A stretch of 64,000 nucleotides of DNA from Hymenobacter norwichensis DSM 15439 (GCF_000420705.1 NZ_ATVL01000007.1:744001-808000); one strand, 5' to 3'. Counted from the first letter of the stretch, positions 34,263 through 42,972 are shown. The notes: generated by a model not told the origin, from the letters alone. A program made the numbers and translations.

Positions 34263-34287
34263 CTAACTAATCTATTTGTAAAATAGA

Positions 34288-35295
34288 TTACGCCTCTATT
34301 GAAACCTCTTTACCCAACACCATAGCGCCTTCCGGCACGTCCTTGAACGATTTGCGGGGCTTCAGGCCGAGCAGCGCAAACATCTGCTTGTCGGCGTCGA
34401 AGTCGGGGTTGGGAGTGGTGAGAAGCTTTTCGCCGCTGAAGATAGAGTTGGCACCGGCCAGGAAGCACAGGGCCTGTTCGGTAACGGGCATTTCCTGGCG
34501 GCCAGCCGAGAGGCGCACCATGGTGTGCGGCATTAGAATGCGGGCCGTGGCAATCATACGCAGCATTTCCCACACGCTCACGCGGGGCTGGTCGGCGAGG
34601 GGCGTGCCGGCTACGGGCACCAGCGCATTCACGGGCACCGACTCGGGGTGAGCGGGCAGGGTCGCTAGGGTATGCAGCATGGCTACCCGGTCTTCGTCGG
34701 TTTCGCCGAGGCCGATAATACCGCCGGAGCACACCGAAATACCCGCCTTACGCACGTGCTCCAGCGTGTTCAGCCGGTCGTCGTAGGTGCGGGTTGTGAT
34801 GATGTCGTCGTAATGCTCGCGGCTGGTATCGAGGTTGTGATTGTAGGCGTAGAGGCCGGCTTGCTTGAGGCGCTCAGCCTGGTACTCGTTCAGCATACCC
34901 AGCGTGCAGCACACTTCGAGGCCGAGGCCGTTCACTTGCTCCACCATGCCCAGCACCCGGTCGAAGTCCCGGTTGTCGCGGATTTCGCGCCATGCAGCGC
35001 CCATGCAGAAGCGGGTGCTGCCCGAGTCTTTGGCGCGTTGGGCCGAGGCCAGTACTTCGGCATCGGGCAGGAGCTTATGGGCCTGCACGCCGGTATGGTA
35101 GCGGGCAGCCTGAGGGCAATAAGCGCAGTCTTCGGGGCAGCCGCCGGTTTTCACGCTCAGCAGAGTGCACACCTGCACTTCGCCGGTGGCCTGGGTTTGG
35201 GCATGAATGGCCGCGGCCTGCGTCACGAGTTCCAGCACGGGCTGGTGATAGATGGCATTTACTTCTTCGAGGGTCCAGTCGGTACGGAGCTGCAT
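34288..35295 (-). CDS. bioB: biotin synthase (radical SAM)
   Basis: Inserts sulfur into dethiobiotin using a radical SAM 4Fe-4S cluster and an auxiliary 2Fe-2S cluster. The cluster motif is [12 protein letters not shown]; further signatures are [32 protein letters not shown] and SAGRQEM. I start it at ATG 35295 ([11 protein letters not shown]), giving 335 residues, the family's usual length and N-terminus. The open frame extends 49 codons further to 35442, but that part is Lys/Asn-rich, comes from an AAAAAC simple repeat and is unlikely to be translated. Its terminator ends the transcript before the secreted-unknown/bioF pair. Confidence 0.95.
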   Translation of the reverse strand: MQLRTDWTLEEVNAIYHQPVLELVTQAAAIHAQTQATGEVQVCTLLSVKTGGCPEDCAYCPQAARYHTGVQAHKLLPDAEVLASAQRAKDSGSTRFCMGAAWREIRDNRDFDRVLGMVEQVNGLGLEVCCTLGMLNEYQAERLKQAGLYAYNHNLDTSREHYDDIITTRTYDDRLNTLEHVRKAGISVCSGGIIGLGETDEDRVAMLHTLATLPAHPESVPVNALVPVAGTPLADQPRVSVWEMLRMIATARILMPHTMVRLSAGRQEMPVTEQALCFLAGANSIFSGEKLLTTPNPDFDADKQMFALLGLKPRKSFKDVPEGAMVLGKEVSIEA

Positions 35296-35394
35296 GTGGG
35301 AGCGGTAGGCGGTGAAGAATTGACAGGAAACAGGCCCTGAAAAGGGCAGCCCGCCGGTGCTGACGCTGCACGGCGAGCCGCAAGATACGGGGTC

Positions 35395-35436
35395 CTCGTT
35401 TTTCGTTGCTGGTTTTTTGTTTTTCGTTGGTGTTGT
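35395..35436 (-). repeat. AAAAAC simple repeat upstream of bioB
   Basis: Coding-strand sequence CCAACGAAAAACAAAAAACC then AGCAACGAAAAACGA. It opens a false N-terminal extension of bioB ([14 protein letters not shown]) and resembles the repeat within the ketosynthase gene. Confidence 0.45.
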
Positions 35437-35483
35437 AGACACACGACACTTGGCTACGCCGGCCTGTGGTTAGCGTCTCGGCG
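35434..35483 (+). repeat. dispersed repeat, TGTAGA..CGACACTTGGCTAC family, copy 2
   Basis: Starts TGTAGACACACGACACTTGG, then CTACGCCGGCC, ending CGTCTCGGCG. It aligns with the minus-strand reading of 19202-19250. It sits upstream of bioB and forms an inverted pair with the shorter copy 40 bases away. Confidence 0.6.
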
Positions 35484-35523
35484 TTGCTGAGGTCGTTTGC
35501 CTTGTGTCGTCCAAACGGCGCGT

Positions 35524-35555
35524 ACGCCGAGACGCGAAGTGTCGCGTCTCTACAT
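35524..35555 (-). repeat. short copy of the same dispersed repeat with perfect palindrome
   Basis: GAGACGCGA-AGTG-TCGCGTCTC (35529-35550) is a perfect 9-bp stem. Read on the minus strand it is TGTAGAGACGCGACACTTCG followed by CGTCTCGGCGTA, i.e. the family element with its middle deleted. It lies 14 bases after the acetyltransferase stop. Confidence 0.6.
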
Positions 35556-35568
35556 CGTTCTGCCTGGC

Positions 35569-36114
35569 TTACACCGACCGTAACACCCGGCAGGGGTTGC
35601 CGACAGCCACCACGCCGGCCGGAATGTCGCGCGTGACTACGCTGCCGGCCCCGATGGTGGTGCCGGCCCCAATGGTTACGCCGGGCATCACCTGCACGCC
35701 GGCTCCCAGCCACACATTGTCGCCGATGGTGATGGGCCGGGCAAACTCCCAGCCCGCTATGCGCGGTTCGACTTCTACGGGATGGCCGGCGGTGCTGAGC
35801 AACACATTTGGGGCAATAAATACGTTGTCGCCAATGATGACCGGGGCGCAGTCGAGGATGGTGAGGTTGTAGTTGGAATAGAAATTCCGGCCTACTTTGA
35901 TGTTGTAGCCATAGTCGCAGCGCAGCGGGGCCTCCATGTGGGCATCGGTTTCGTAGCCCAGCAGCTCGGACAGAACTTGCTTATCGAGGTGCACGGGCTC
36001 CTGGTTGTAGCGGTGGCACAAGGTCTTGGCGTGCAGGCGTTCCACTACCAGTTCCGGGTCGTTGGCCTGATACAGTTCGCCGGCCAGCATCTGTTGTTTG
36101 GGTGTCATCACCAT
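35569..36114 (-). CDS. maltose/galactoside-type sugar O-acetyltransferase (left-handed beta-helix)
   Basis: Acetyl-CoA-dependent sugar O-acetyltransferase of the LacA/Maa group, about 181 residues from ATG 36114 (MVMTPKQQMLAGELYQAND). The N-terminal Mac domain is followed by hexapeptide repeats (IIGDNVFIAPNVLLSTAGHP, ITIGDNVWLGAGVQVMPGV, TIGAGSVVTRDIPAGVVAVG). The catalytic His is in STAGHPVEV and the C-terminal GNPCRVLR is typical. Substrate cannot be specified. The frame opens 9 codons earlier but the MTPKQQM start matches the family. Confidence 0.93.
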   Translation of the reverse strand: MVMTPKQQMLAGELYQANDPELVVERLHAKTLCHRYNQEPVHLDKQVLSELLGYETDAHMEAPLRCDYGYNIKVGRNFYSNYNLTILDCAPVIIGDNVFIAPNVLLSTAGHPVEVEPRIAGWEFARPITIGDNVWLGAGVQVMPGVTIGAGTTIGAGSVVTRDIPAGVVAVGNPCRVLRSV

Positions 36115-36279
36115 AGCTGAAAAGAGGGATAATGACGCCAAAGCTACGGGTTGCCTTGTTGTTGCGCCGCCGGGAGGTCAGGTTTCGTTCAGGGAAACTA
36201 AGCTTCCTCTCGCCGCTTAATGCGCGGAATGTCGGAATGACAGAACAACGGGTAGCTGCATTGCCGCGCGACTCGGTGC

Positions 36280-36678
36280 TTACAGCGGGTTGCTGTTGGT
36301 ACGGCTGTCGCGGGTGTTTTTCTGCACGGCAATGGCCCCGAACAGCGCCAGCAGGAATGACATGCCGTAGAAGCCTTTTTCGCTGAGCGTGAGGGTGGCG
36401 TTCCAGAGGCCTACCACCAGCAGCGCCACCGCCATTAGGGTAGAAAACCAGCTCAGGCCGTAGTATATGCTCGTCACCGGCACGCCTTCCATTTGGTCGC
36501 GCACGGTTTTTTGCAGTGAAACAGCCGAGAACAGACCGTACATGAGCACGGTGAAGTAGTAGCCTTTTTCGTTGAGTACCATCTGGGCGTTCCACAGGCC
36601 AACAATAAAGGCGGCCATTCCGGCAAGCAGCGCCACCCAGGAAGCGGCAATGAAGGCATTGGAGGGCTTGGTGTTCAT
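36280..36678 (-). CDS. YiaA/YiaB-like inner membrane protein
   Basis: A 132-residue protein with two tandem YiaAB two-helix domains: [20 protein letters not shown] then [20 protein letters not shown], each followed by an EKGYY/EKGFY turn and a second helix ending in QKTVRD / QKNTRD. The internal duplication is clear. Function of the family is unknown. Single gene; 166 bases downstream of it lies the acetyltransferase start. Confidence 0.88.
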   Translation of the reverse strand: MNTKPSNAFIAASWVALLAGMAAFIVGLWNAQMVLNEKGYYFTVLMYGLFSAVSLQKTVRDQMEGVPVTSIYYGLSWFSTLMAVALLVVGLWNATLTLSEKGFYGMSFLLALFGAIAVQKNTRDSRTNSNPL

Positions 36679-36992
36679 AACGGTACAATGGTGTGTGGTT
36701 GGAGTACAAACGCCGGGTAGTAGCCGGTCGACAAGCCAAACATAGCAGTTATTCCCACCTACTCCGTATCCAAACTTCTGTCTTGATTAGACTTTTGAAA
36801 ATGCTTTATTCTTTGGGTTTTAAATCGTGTTATTTAACTGAAAAGGCTGTTTTAATGCTCTTGAAAGGTATTCTTTATTGATTTGGCTTCTGTTATTTTT
36901 TTGATAAAATCAGACTATTAAATGGCGCTAATTCGTATTGTTTCCCACGCGCAGCAGGCTGAAAATTGCTCCGTTAACAAGCCCCAGTCCCT

Positions 36993-37084
36993 CATGCAGA
37001 GGTGGAGCCGAAGCATCTCGCGTGCTGAGGTTGCAGAGCCGATTCAACGATTCGAGCGAGATGCTTCGGCTGCGCCTCTGCATG
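36993..37084. repeat. REP-like inverted repeat (GCCGAAGCATCTC family)
   Basis: Two 29-base arms (36993-37021 and 37056-37084) pair with 2 mismatches around a 34-base loop. Each arm holds CATGCAGAGG and GCCGAAGCATCTCGC. The core GCCGAAGCATCTC recurs in the hairpin at 50364-50452, so both belong to one dispersed family. Confidence 0.8.
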
Positions 37085-37140
37085 ACGGTCTAGGGTTTTT
37101 ATGGGTGCGCTTATCTTCGCCAATGACAGACAGCATGTAC

Positions 37141-37190
37141 CACAAACCAGAACGAGCCGCTCCAAGTGGAGCGGCTCGTTCTGGTTTGTG
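37141..37190. terminator. very strong terminator of the pseudouridine synthase gene
   Basis: A perfect 23-bp stem (CACAAACCAGAACGAGCCGC ... pairing with its complement) around a 4-base loop. It starts 2 bases after the RluF-like stop on the minus strand. The T-run is short, but the stem is exceptional. Confidence 0.85.
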
Positions 37191-37191
37191 A

Positions 37192-38295
37192 TTAAGAGCG
37201 TTTGCCGGGTCGGGCGCTGCCGCGGGTACCGCGGGTGGTATTTTTGGGCCGACCGGCGCTTCCCGAAGGGCCTTTGGATGGGCCAGCCGGGCGGTTGGGG
37301 CGGGCGCCGGGCTGGCCGGTTGGTCGCCCGGAGCCGGCGGCGCGGCCCGCAGTAGCCAGGCCACGCGGAGTAGCGGGTTTGCGGCCAGCGGATTTTTCAA
37401 CCCAGGCGCCGGCTAGTTTGGTTTTGGGCTTGCGTGGCGCGTCATCGTTGCCGGGGCCGGAGGCGGGGCGCGCTATAGCGGCTTGACCGGAGGTCGGGCG
37501 CGCCGTTTTGCGCGATGGCCGGTCGGCCCACTGCTCGGCGGTGGAAACGGTTTTGCGGCGGCGCGGTACTGAGCCATCGTCGGTGCCGCTGGAGTGCTCG
37601 ATCATGCTGAACAGCTCCTTTAGCTCCTTCTCGGTTAGCTCGCGCCAGTCACCGATACCGATACCTTTGATGTTGATGTTCATTACCCGGATGCGCTCCA
37701 ACTGCACCACCTCGTAGCCGAAGGCTTCGCACATGCGCCGAATCTGGCGGTTCATGCCTTGAATGAGGGTGATGCGGAAGATGTAGTTGGTTTCCTTCTT
37801 TACCTCGCACTTCTGCGTCATCACACCCAAAATCGACACACCGTTGGCCATGGCCTCGATGAACTGGTCGTTGATGGGCTTATCCACCATCACAATGTAT
37901 TCCTTCTCGTGGCGGTTGCCGGCCCGCAGAATCTTGTTGACAATATCGCCGTTGCTGGTCAGCAGAATCAACCCCTGCGACTCCTTATCGAGGCGGCCGA
38001 TGGGGAAGATGCGGACGCTGTGCTTAATGTAGTCGATGATGTTGCCTTTCACGCCCCGTTCGGTGGTGCTCGTCACGCCCGGTGGCTTGTTGAAGGCAAT
38101 GTACACGGCGTCTTCCTCGGCCCGCGGCTCAATGGCGTGCCCATTCACCACCACTTTGTCGCGGGCACCGACCTGCACGCCCACCTCGGCCCGCTTGCCG
38201 TTCACGAACACGCGGCCCTGCTCGATAAACTTGTCGGCCTCCCGCCGGGAGCAGAAGCCGCTTTCACTGATGTATTTATTGAGCCGGGTTGACAT
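37192..38295 (-). CDS. rluF: RluF-like 23S rRNA pseudouridine synthase with long basic tail
   Basis: RsuA/RluB/E/F-type pseudouridine synthase. An N-terminal S4 RNA-binding domain ([20 protein letters not shown]) precedes the catalytic domain: [20 protein letters not shown] holds the catalytic Asp, and [17 protein letters not shown] is the family C-motif; these fit RluF (U2604). The first ~245 residues are normal; residues 250-367 form a disordered Arg/Lys/Pro/Gly/Ala tail rich in RPTSG, PGAR and RPAGPS units. I start at ATG 38295 because the S4 domain begins there; the upstream frame adds an unlikely 19 residues. Symbol is by best subfamily fit. Confidence 0.88.
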   Translation of the reverse strand: MSTRLNKYISESGFCSRREADKFIEQGRVFVNGKRAEVGVQVGARDKVVVNGHAIEPRAEEDAVYIAFNKPPGVTSTTERGVKGNIIDYIKHSVRIFPIGRLDKESQGLILLTSNGDIVNKILRAGNRHEKEYIVMVDKPINDQFIEAMANGVSILGVMTQKCEVKKETNYIFRITLIQGMNRQIRRMCEAFGYEVVQLERIRVMNINIKGIGIGDWRELTEKELKELFSMIEHSSGTDDGSVPRRRKTVSTAEQWADRPSRKTARPTSGQAAIARPASGPGNDDAPRKPKTKLAGAWVEKSAGRKPATPRGLATAGRAAGSGRPTGQPGARPNRPAGPSKGPSGSAGRPKNTTRGTRGSARPGKRS

Positions 38296-38378
38296 GGTGT
38301 GGGATGCTAAGCGAAAAAGAAACGACCCGCCAGAAATACCAGCGGGCCACAAAGATACGGCAGAAGCAAACGCTTCAC

Positions 38379-38735
38379 TTAAACTGCCGCGTCAGCCGCT
38401 GCGAAAAACGCAAACAGCGCCGTTTCCACTTCGGCAGGCAGGGTGGCGGGCGTTACGGGGTGCAACGGCAGCGGCGCGCCTGCCGCCTGGGGCGTGTATG
38501 CGCCTTGCGTAGTTGTAAAGTGCAAGTGTCCCTGCGTGAATTCACGTTGCTGCTGGTCGCCGTCCTTGTTCATCGATACGAACGTGAGCGGGTGCAAGGT
38601 CTGCGTGGCTTTATCGAAATACAGCCAGAAATACACGTCGCCGGGGTTGTCGCTCTGCACATCGAGACGCTTGATTTCGAAGATAATGGCCGCGTCAGCT
38701 TCGAGCAGAAAGAGGGTGCGGTAGGGGATGGGCAT
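38379..38735 (-). CDS. hypothetical protein
   Basis: A 118-residue soluble protein, not recognised. It has a beta-strand-rich N-terminal half ([40 protein letters not shown]) and an Ala/Pro-rich C-terminus ending in [10 protein letters not shown]. The coding strand just before ATG reads AATCTCACCTT, similar to the TCAC-containing leaders of neighbouring genes. Same strand as the hydrolase upstream, 26 bases apart, so co-transcription is plausible. Confidence 0.62.
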   Translation of the reverse strand: MPIPYRTLFLLEADAAIIFEIKRLDVQSDNPGDVYFWLYFDKATQTLHPLTFVSMNKDGDQQQREFTQGHLHFTTTQGAYTPQAAGAPLPLHPVTPATLPAEVETALFAFFAAADAAV

Positions 38736-38761
38736 AAGGTGAGATTGTGATTTATTAGACT

Positions 38762-39814
38762 TTACAGCTCCACTTTCTTCTCCCCCTTATTCACGCTCAC
38801 TATCCACTTGGTTAGTCCGTTCATATAGATCTGCTGGTCGTCATACATGCTCATGTGGCTGCCTTGGGGGCAGATCAAGGACGTGCCGTTTTGCACTTTT
38901 TGAGCTACCATGCGCATGTGCTCGGGGTCCATGGTGTCGTACTGGCCGCCGATGCTCAGGACTGGTACTGATAGTTTCGGCAGGTCGGGTACCCGGTTCC
39001 AGGTGGTGAGCTTGCCCGAGATGCCAAACTCGCTGGGGCCCTGCATAGTCACGTAAAGCGACTGGTTGATTTTGTTCATGGAGCGGGTTACCGGCTCCGG
39101 ATTAGGTACGATGCGGCACAGGTGCTGGGCATAGAAATTGGGTTCGAGCAGCCCCATATAGCGCGGGTTGGCGAAATCCTTTCTAGCCTCCAACTGCCGG
39201 ATTTCGGCCAGCACTTCGGGCTTCATTTGCTTGGCGAGCACCTCGTCGGCATACCGGCCATAGTCGGGGCAGCTCATCATCATGTTGGAAATGACAAGGC
39301 CTTTGAGGTTCTGCTGATACTTGAAGGCGTACTCGGCCGCCAGGATGCCGCCCCAGGAGTGGCCGAGTAGATAGAAGTTGTCGTTGGTCAGGTTGAGGGC
39401 TTGGCGCACCTGCTCCACTTCCTCTACGTAGCGCGGCAAGCTCCACATGGCGGTGTCTTTGGGGTTGTCGGAGTTGCCGCAGCCGAGTTGGTCATAGTAG
39501 ATGAACTCGATGCCTTCCTGGGGAAGGAAATTCTCCATGCACTCGAAATACTCGTGGGTGGCACCAGGGCCGCCGTTGAGCAGCAGCACCTTCATCTTCG
39601 GGTTGTTGCCGAACCGCTTGGTCCAGACGTTGAACGTGCCCTTGGGCGTGGTAATCGGAATGACTTGCACGCCACCATCCTGCACGCCGGTTTCCGTGCG
39701 CTGGAAGTAGCTAGCCGCCGGCGCAACGGCTGCTTCCTGCTTGGGCTGGGTATTGCACGCGGTGGTAAGGAGGCCGGCAAGGAGGAGGGCAGGAGCGAGT
39801 AGTTTGTTTGTCAT
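38762..39814 (-). CDS. alpha/beta hydrolase, proline iminopeptidase-like lipoprotein
   Basis: S33-type peptidase/hydrolase of 350 residues. It starts MTNKLLAPALLLAGLLTTAC, a lipoprotein signal with lipobox TTAC. The oxyanion motif LLLNGGPGATHEY, nucleophile elbow GHSWGG, acid GGQYDTM and base QGSHMSMYD are in order; the HGGPG-type loop and following DQLGCGNSD point to proline iminopeptidases. It is expected to be anchored in the cell envelope. The frame is open to 39940 but the lipoprotein signal fixes the start. Confidence 0.9.
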   Translation of the reverse strand: MTNKLLAPALLLAGLLTTACNTQPKQEAAVAPAASYFQRTETGVQDGGVQVIPITTPKGTFNVWTKRFGNNPKMKVLLLNGGPGATHEYFECMENFLPQEGIEFIYYDQLGCGNSDNPKDTAMWSLPRYVEEVEQVRQALNLTNDNFYLLGHSWGGILAAEYAFKYQQNLKGLVISNMMMSCPDYGRYADEVLAKQMKPEVLAEIRQLEARKDFANPRYMGLLEPNFYAQHLCRIVPNPEPVTRSMNKINQSLYVTMQGPSEFGISGKLTTWNRVPDLPKLSVPVLSIGGQYDTMDPEHMRMVAQKVQNGTSLICPQGSHMSMYDDQQIYMNGLTKWIVSVNKGEKKVEL

Positions 39815-39873
39815 GGCTATGAGAAGAAAATGAAGAAGTAGCAGGACTGAGCGAGAATAAATAGTATGCTTTC

Positions 39874-40455
39874 CTACACGACTGACTTTGTAATAATGTT
39901 GTACCCGTGTTCTGCGCAATAAACAGGAATATGAGCCCACGACAATTGTCGTTCTACTGCTTGCTGGTGAGCAGTATACACTAACTGCCGATACCGCGCC
40001 AAAACGAGTTGCTCACACCAGTCGTGAGCGTCTTGCAAGTCGTCGGAATCAAGCGCAATTTCCTCGAATGCCTCCTGCAAACTTTCATAGCCTACCAGGA
40101 CGAATGCCTCGTCAGTACTAATGGTTTGGCTGAAATCGGCTAGCCATTCCTGGTCGTCAAGGCCACCATCCTCCGCGTACGTAAATCCCTCAATTTCCCA
40201 CTTATCGGTGTTGATATCAAATTCGGTCAACTCAAAGTAAAGTGACTTAACGACGATACTGCGTGTTGCCTTCTCGTAGAAGCTGTCAACCCACAGACAT
40301 AAGCTTTCGGCTTGGTTGAGTAGCGACTTGCCAAGTATCAAATGAAAAGGGGAAGTAGGAATAGCCACTAGTCGAGCTTCAGCGAGCTGAATTGCCTGAT
40401 TGAAATCTGCCTTTTCTAGAAAAGGATTAACAACCTCTGCAAAATCGAAATTCAT
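39874..40455 (-). CDS. hypothetical acidic protein
   Basis: A 193-residue acidic soluble protein (MNFDFAEVVNPFLEKADF...). It has a short helical repeat-like N-terminus (FNQAIQLAEARLVAIPTS) and an acidic middle (ESLQEAFEEIALDSDDLQDA). No family is recognised. Base composition is lower in GC than the neighbours. Small acidic singletons like this often are immunity proteins of contact-dependent or T6SS toxins, but nothing here proves that. I use ATG 40455 rather than the upstream frame start. Confidence 0.6.
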   Translation of the reverse strand: MNFDFAEVVNPFLEKADFNQAIQLAEARLVAIPTSPFHLILGKSLLNQAESLCLWVDSFYEKATRSIVVKSLYFELTEFDINTDKWEIEGFTYAEDGGLDDQEWLADFSQTISTDEAFVLVGYESLQEAFEEIALDSDDLQDAHDWCEQLVLARYRQLVYTAHQQAVERQLSWAHIPVYCAEHGYNIITKSVV

Positions 40456-40499
40456 AGGTAGAGTTTCTATTGGCGCTTGTGGTGATACCAAATAAACGT

Positions 40500-40530
40500 A
40501 GCGGGCCGCCCCAGTCAGGAGCGGCCCGCT
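40500..40530 (-). terminator. hairpin downstream of the YebC-family gene
   Basis: AGCGGGCCGC and GCGGCCCGCT form a perfect 10-bp GC stem with an 11-base loop, 41 bases past the YebC stop. The downstream T-run is poor (TACGTTTATTTG). Confidence 0.6.
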
Positions 40531-40571
40531 AACATAACCGAATCGACTATAAAACCCGGTGAATACGTGGT

Positions 40572-41306
40572 TTAGCCGAGCGTGTGGTACACGGCCTGCA
40601 CGTCGTCGTCCTCCTCGAACTTCTCGATGAGGTTCATTACCTCTTCCAGCTGGTCGCCTTCGAGGTGGACGGTGGTGTTGGGCACGCGCTGAAGCTGGGC
40701 CGACGTAACGTTCAGGCCCTTTTCCTCTAGCGCTTTCTGCATCTGGCCGAAGTCTTGGAAAGTGGTTTCCACCACAATGAAGTCCTTCACGTTGCCTTGC
40801 TCGTCTTCTTCCTGGTCGGCGTACACGTCTTCAGCGCCGGCGTCAATCAATTCCAGTTCCAACTCGTCGAGTTCGAGGCCCTCGGCGGCGAGGCGGAACA
40901 CGCCTTTGCGGGTAAAGGTGTAGTCTGAGGAGCCGGCGGTGCCGAGGGCGCCGTTGCCACGGTTGAAGTACATGCGCACGTTGGCTACGGTGCGGGTGGG
41001 GTTATCGGTGGCGGTTTCAATTACCACGGCCACGCCGTGGGGGGCGTAGCCTTCATATACCACTTCCTGGTAGTCTTTCTCTTCCTTGCTGCTGGCCCGC
41101 TTAATGGCGGCTTCCACCCGGTCTTTGGGCATGTTCACGCCTTTGGCGTTCTGCATGGCCGTGCGCAGGCGGGAGTTGGCATCGGGGTTGGTGCCGCCTT
41201 CCTTCACGGCCATCACAATCTCCCGGCCGATGCGGGTGAAATCTTTGGACATCCGGTCCCAGCGCTTCATTTTGCGGCCTTTGCGGAATTCAAATGCGCG
41301 TCCCAT
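40572..41306 (-). CDS. YebC/PmpR family protein (translation/transcription regulator)
   Basis: A 244-residue member of the YebC/TACO1 family, with the canonical start MGRAFEFRKGRKMKRWDRM, the segment AKGVNMPKDRVEAAIKRA and the central YEGYAPHGVAVVIE and GALGTAGSSDYTFTRKGVF motifs. Members were described as DNA-binding regulators and more recently as factors easing ribosome stalling on proline stretches. Single gene; its 5' leader contains an 8-base periodic TCAC repeat. Confidence 0.94.
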   Translation of the reverse strand: MGRAFEFRKGRKMKRWDRMSKDFTRIGREIVMAVKEGGTNPDANSRLRTAMQNAKGVNMPKDRVEAAIKRASSKEEKDYQEVVYEGYAPHGVAVVIETATDNPTRTVANVRMYFNRGNGALGTAGSSDYTFTRKGVFRLAAEGLELDELELELIDAGAEDVYADQEEDEQGNVKDFIVVETTFQDFGQMQKALEEKGLNVTSAQLQRVPNTTVHLEGDQLEEVMNLIEKFEEDDDVQAVYHTLG

Positions 41307-41310
41307 CTAT

Positions 41311-41342
41311 GGTGAGTTGGTGAAATGGTGAGTTAGTGAGAA
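41311..41342 (-). repeat. 8-base periodic TCAC repeat in the YebC leader
   Basis: On the coding strand four octamers follow one another: ATTCTCAC, TAACTCAC, CATTTCAC, CAACTCAC, ending 5 bases before the ATG. The same period and TCAC ends occur before two nearby genes. Confidence 0.6.
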
Positions 41343-41459
41343 TTTCTGTCGGCGTAGTGGAGCCGAAGGGGCTGCAAGTTAGGAGAAAGCCGGGCGGGGC
41401 GCAATTGCGAATTCCGGTTTGGGCCGGCCGGCTACGTGGCGTTCGGGCCGGCTACCGGC

Positions 41460-41900
41460 TCACTGCGCCCGTAGCGTGTAGGTGCTGGAGTTGCCGGCCG
41501 GGTAGCCCTCGATAACCAGCGTGAGCAGGTTGTTGCGCAAGCTGAACGTGCCTTGGTCGGTGCGGGGCTGGCCTTTTTTGTCGCTGTACGTGAAGGTGAT
41601 GTGGTTGCCGGCGAAAGTGAAGCGGCCCGTCTGGTCGAAGGGCATGGGGTTTTGGTTGACGGTCAGGGTCAGGTGCTTCTGGTAGGTGCCGTCGGGGCGG
41701 AGCGTGAGGGTGCCGCCTACGCCGCTGGCCGCCACTGGAGTAGGGCCGCTTTCCTGGTCCAGGATGCTGTAGCTGAGGTAAGTGTAGGTGGTAAAGAACG
41801 ACGGCTTGAGCGTGGCCGCCGGCGTGGCTTTGCGCTGTGCTAGCACCGCTGGTGCGCTCAGCAGCAAACCAATAATGAAAACGAAATAGCGCCTATTCAT
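41460..41900 (-). CDS. hypothetical exported protein (lipocalin-like strands)
   Basis: A 146-residue protein with signal peptide MNRRYFVFIIGLLLSAPAVL. The mature part is beta-rich (GGTLTLRPDGTYQKHLTLTV, GRFTFAGNHITFTYSDKKGQ, GTFSLRNNLLTLVIEGYP), reminiscent of lipocalin-like or META-type folds seen in small secreted Bacteroidota proteins. No firm family. Start chosen at ATG 41900, preceded by a period-8 repeat leader. Confidence 0.68.
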   Translation of the reverse strand: MNRRYFVFIIGLLLSAPAVLAQRKATPAATLKPSFFTTYTYLSYSILDQESGPTPVAASGVGGTLTLRPDGTYQKHLTLTVNQNPMPFDQTGRFTFAGNHITFTYSDKKGQPRTDQGTFSLRNNLLTLVIEGYPAGNSSTYTLRAQ

Positions 41901-41919
41901 GCTGGAAAGGTAATACAAG

Positions 41920-41950
41920 TGAGGTGGTGCAGTAGTGAAATGATGAGGTT
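41920..41950 (-). repeat. 8-base periodic TCAC repeat upstream of the exported-protein gene
   Basis: Coding-strand octamers AACCTCAT, CATTTCAC, TACTGCAC, CACCTCAC, ending about 20 bases before the ATG. This unit and the one at 41997-42031 are inverted copies (CAGTAGTGAAATGATGAGG versus its complement with one mismatch). Confidence 0.6.
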
Positions 41951-41996
41951 GCCGTTCTAATGACGCCGCTTGCGCATATTGCGCAGCCAGAACAAC

Positions 41997-42031
41997 AACC
42001 TCACCATTTCACTACTGTACCAGTTCATTTC
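41997..42031 (+). repeat. 8-base periodic TCAC repeat directly before the HutG-like start
   Basis: Octamers AACCTCAC, CATTTCAC, TACTGTAC, CAGTTCAT and then TTC-ATG. It ends at the second possible start codon of the ureohydrolase gene, supporting that start. Confidence 0.55.
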
Positions 42032-42964
42032 ATGCCTGACTTTCTCCGCGACCTTATTCGTCCTACCGCCGAACTGGCCGAAGCCGATGTGTGCTTAGTG
42101 GGCCTGCCGCTTGATTTTGGAACGGTGCTGGAAGGGGGACGGGCTGGCGCCGTACATGCCCCCGACGCCATCCGGCGGGAACTGCGCCGCTACCACAAAA
42201 CCTATAACCTAGAGCACAACGTCAGCCTCGAAAACCTGCGAATTGCGGATGCTGGTAATGTGGACTTACGCCATCCTAACCACGAAGAAAATCACCACCG
42301 TATTCGGGAGAAGCTAGGCGAGTTGTGCCGACAGTATCCGCGGGTAGTGGTGCTCGGTGGTTCGCACGACGGCACCTACAGCACCGTGCGCGGCCTGGCT
42401 GATGCCAGTGGCGGCCAGCCAGTTGGGGGTATCAACCTTGATGCGCACGCCGACGTGAAGCATAAGCTCGGCATCATCAGTAGCGGTACCCCCTTCGGTA
42501 AGCTGCTGCGCGAAGAATTTTTGGCTGGTTTTCGCTTCACTGAAATCGGCCTGCATTCCAACCTCAACACGCAGGCCGATATCAACTTTCTGCACGAACA
42601 GCAAGTTCATATAGTGCCTTTGGCGCACATACAAGCCGATGGAATGCCGGAGTACATGCGCCGCGCGTTGAAGCGAGCCGGTGGGCCAGCCTTCGTCAGC
42701 TTCGACCTAGACGGTTGCGCCGAAGCATATGCCCCCGCCGTTTCGGCCCCCAGTGCTGATGGCTTCACGCCTCGGCAAGCGGCAGAAGCGGCTTTTCTGG
42801 CAGGGCAAGCAGCGGAAGTCCGTCTATTTGAAGTGGTAGAGCTGAACCCCATCTTCGACCGGGACAACCAAACGGCCCGCTTGGCCGCCACCATCATCAC
42901 GGCCTACCTAACGGGCGTGGCAGCTGGGCTTACCACAGCAGCCAGAATAACTACTAGGATTTGA
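42032..42964 (+). CDS. hutG: arginase/agmatinase/formiminoglutamase family ureohydrolase
   Basis: Binuclear-manganese ureohydrolase, 310 residues from ATG 42032 (MPDFLRDLIRPTAELAEADV). Metal motifs are GGSHDGT, NLDAHADV and SFDLDGCAEAYAP; the usual third motif has lost the typical DP but keeps both Asp ligands. Formiminoglutamate hydrolysis is favoured because hutU lies 3.2 kb downstream on the same strand, but arginase activity is not excluded. The frame is open from ATG 41960; I reject that start because the extra 24 residues are encoded by the period-8 leader repeat. Confidence 0.82.
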   Translation: MPDFLRDLIRPTAELAEADVCLVGLPLDFGTVLEGGRAGAVHAPDAIRRELRRYHKTYNLEHNVSLENLRIADAGNVDLRHPNHEENHHRIREKLGELCRQYPRVVVLGGSHDGTYSTVRGLADASGGQPVGGINLDAHADVKHKLGIISSGTPFGKLLREEFLAGFRFTEIGLHSNLNTQADINFLHEQQVHIVPLAHIQADGMPEYMRRALKRAGGPAFVSFDLDGCAEAYAPAVSAPSADGFTPRQAAEAAFLAGQAAEVRLFEVVELNPIFDRDNQTARLAATIITAYLTGVAAGLTTAARITTRI

Positions 42965-42972
42965 ATACCAGT

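Larger units (their letters stand above)
36679..37191. other. intergenic region with AT-rich stretch, REP-like hairpin and terminator
   Basis: About 510 bases. 36760-36930 is AT-rich and without ORF. 36993-37084 is a REP-like inverted repeat, and 37141-37190 is the terminator of the pseudouridine synthase gene; both are listed separately. The remainder shows nothing further. Confidence 0.45.

Noticed and set aside
35296..35442. 49-codon N-terminal extension of bioB
   Set aside because: Derived from a simple repeat, not matched by the family, and the internal ATG 35295 fits BioB.
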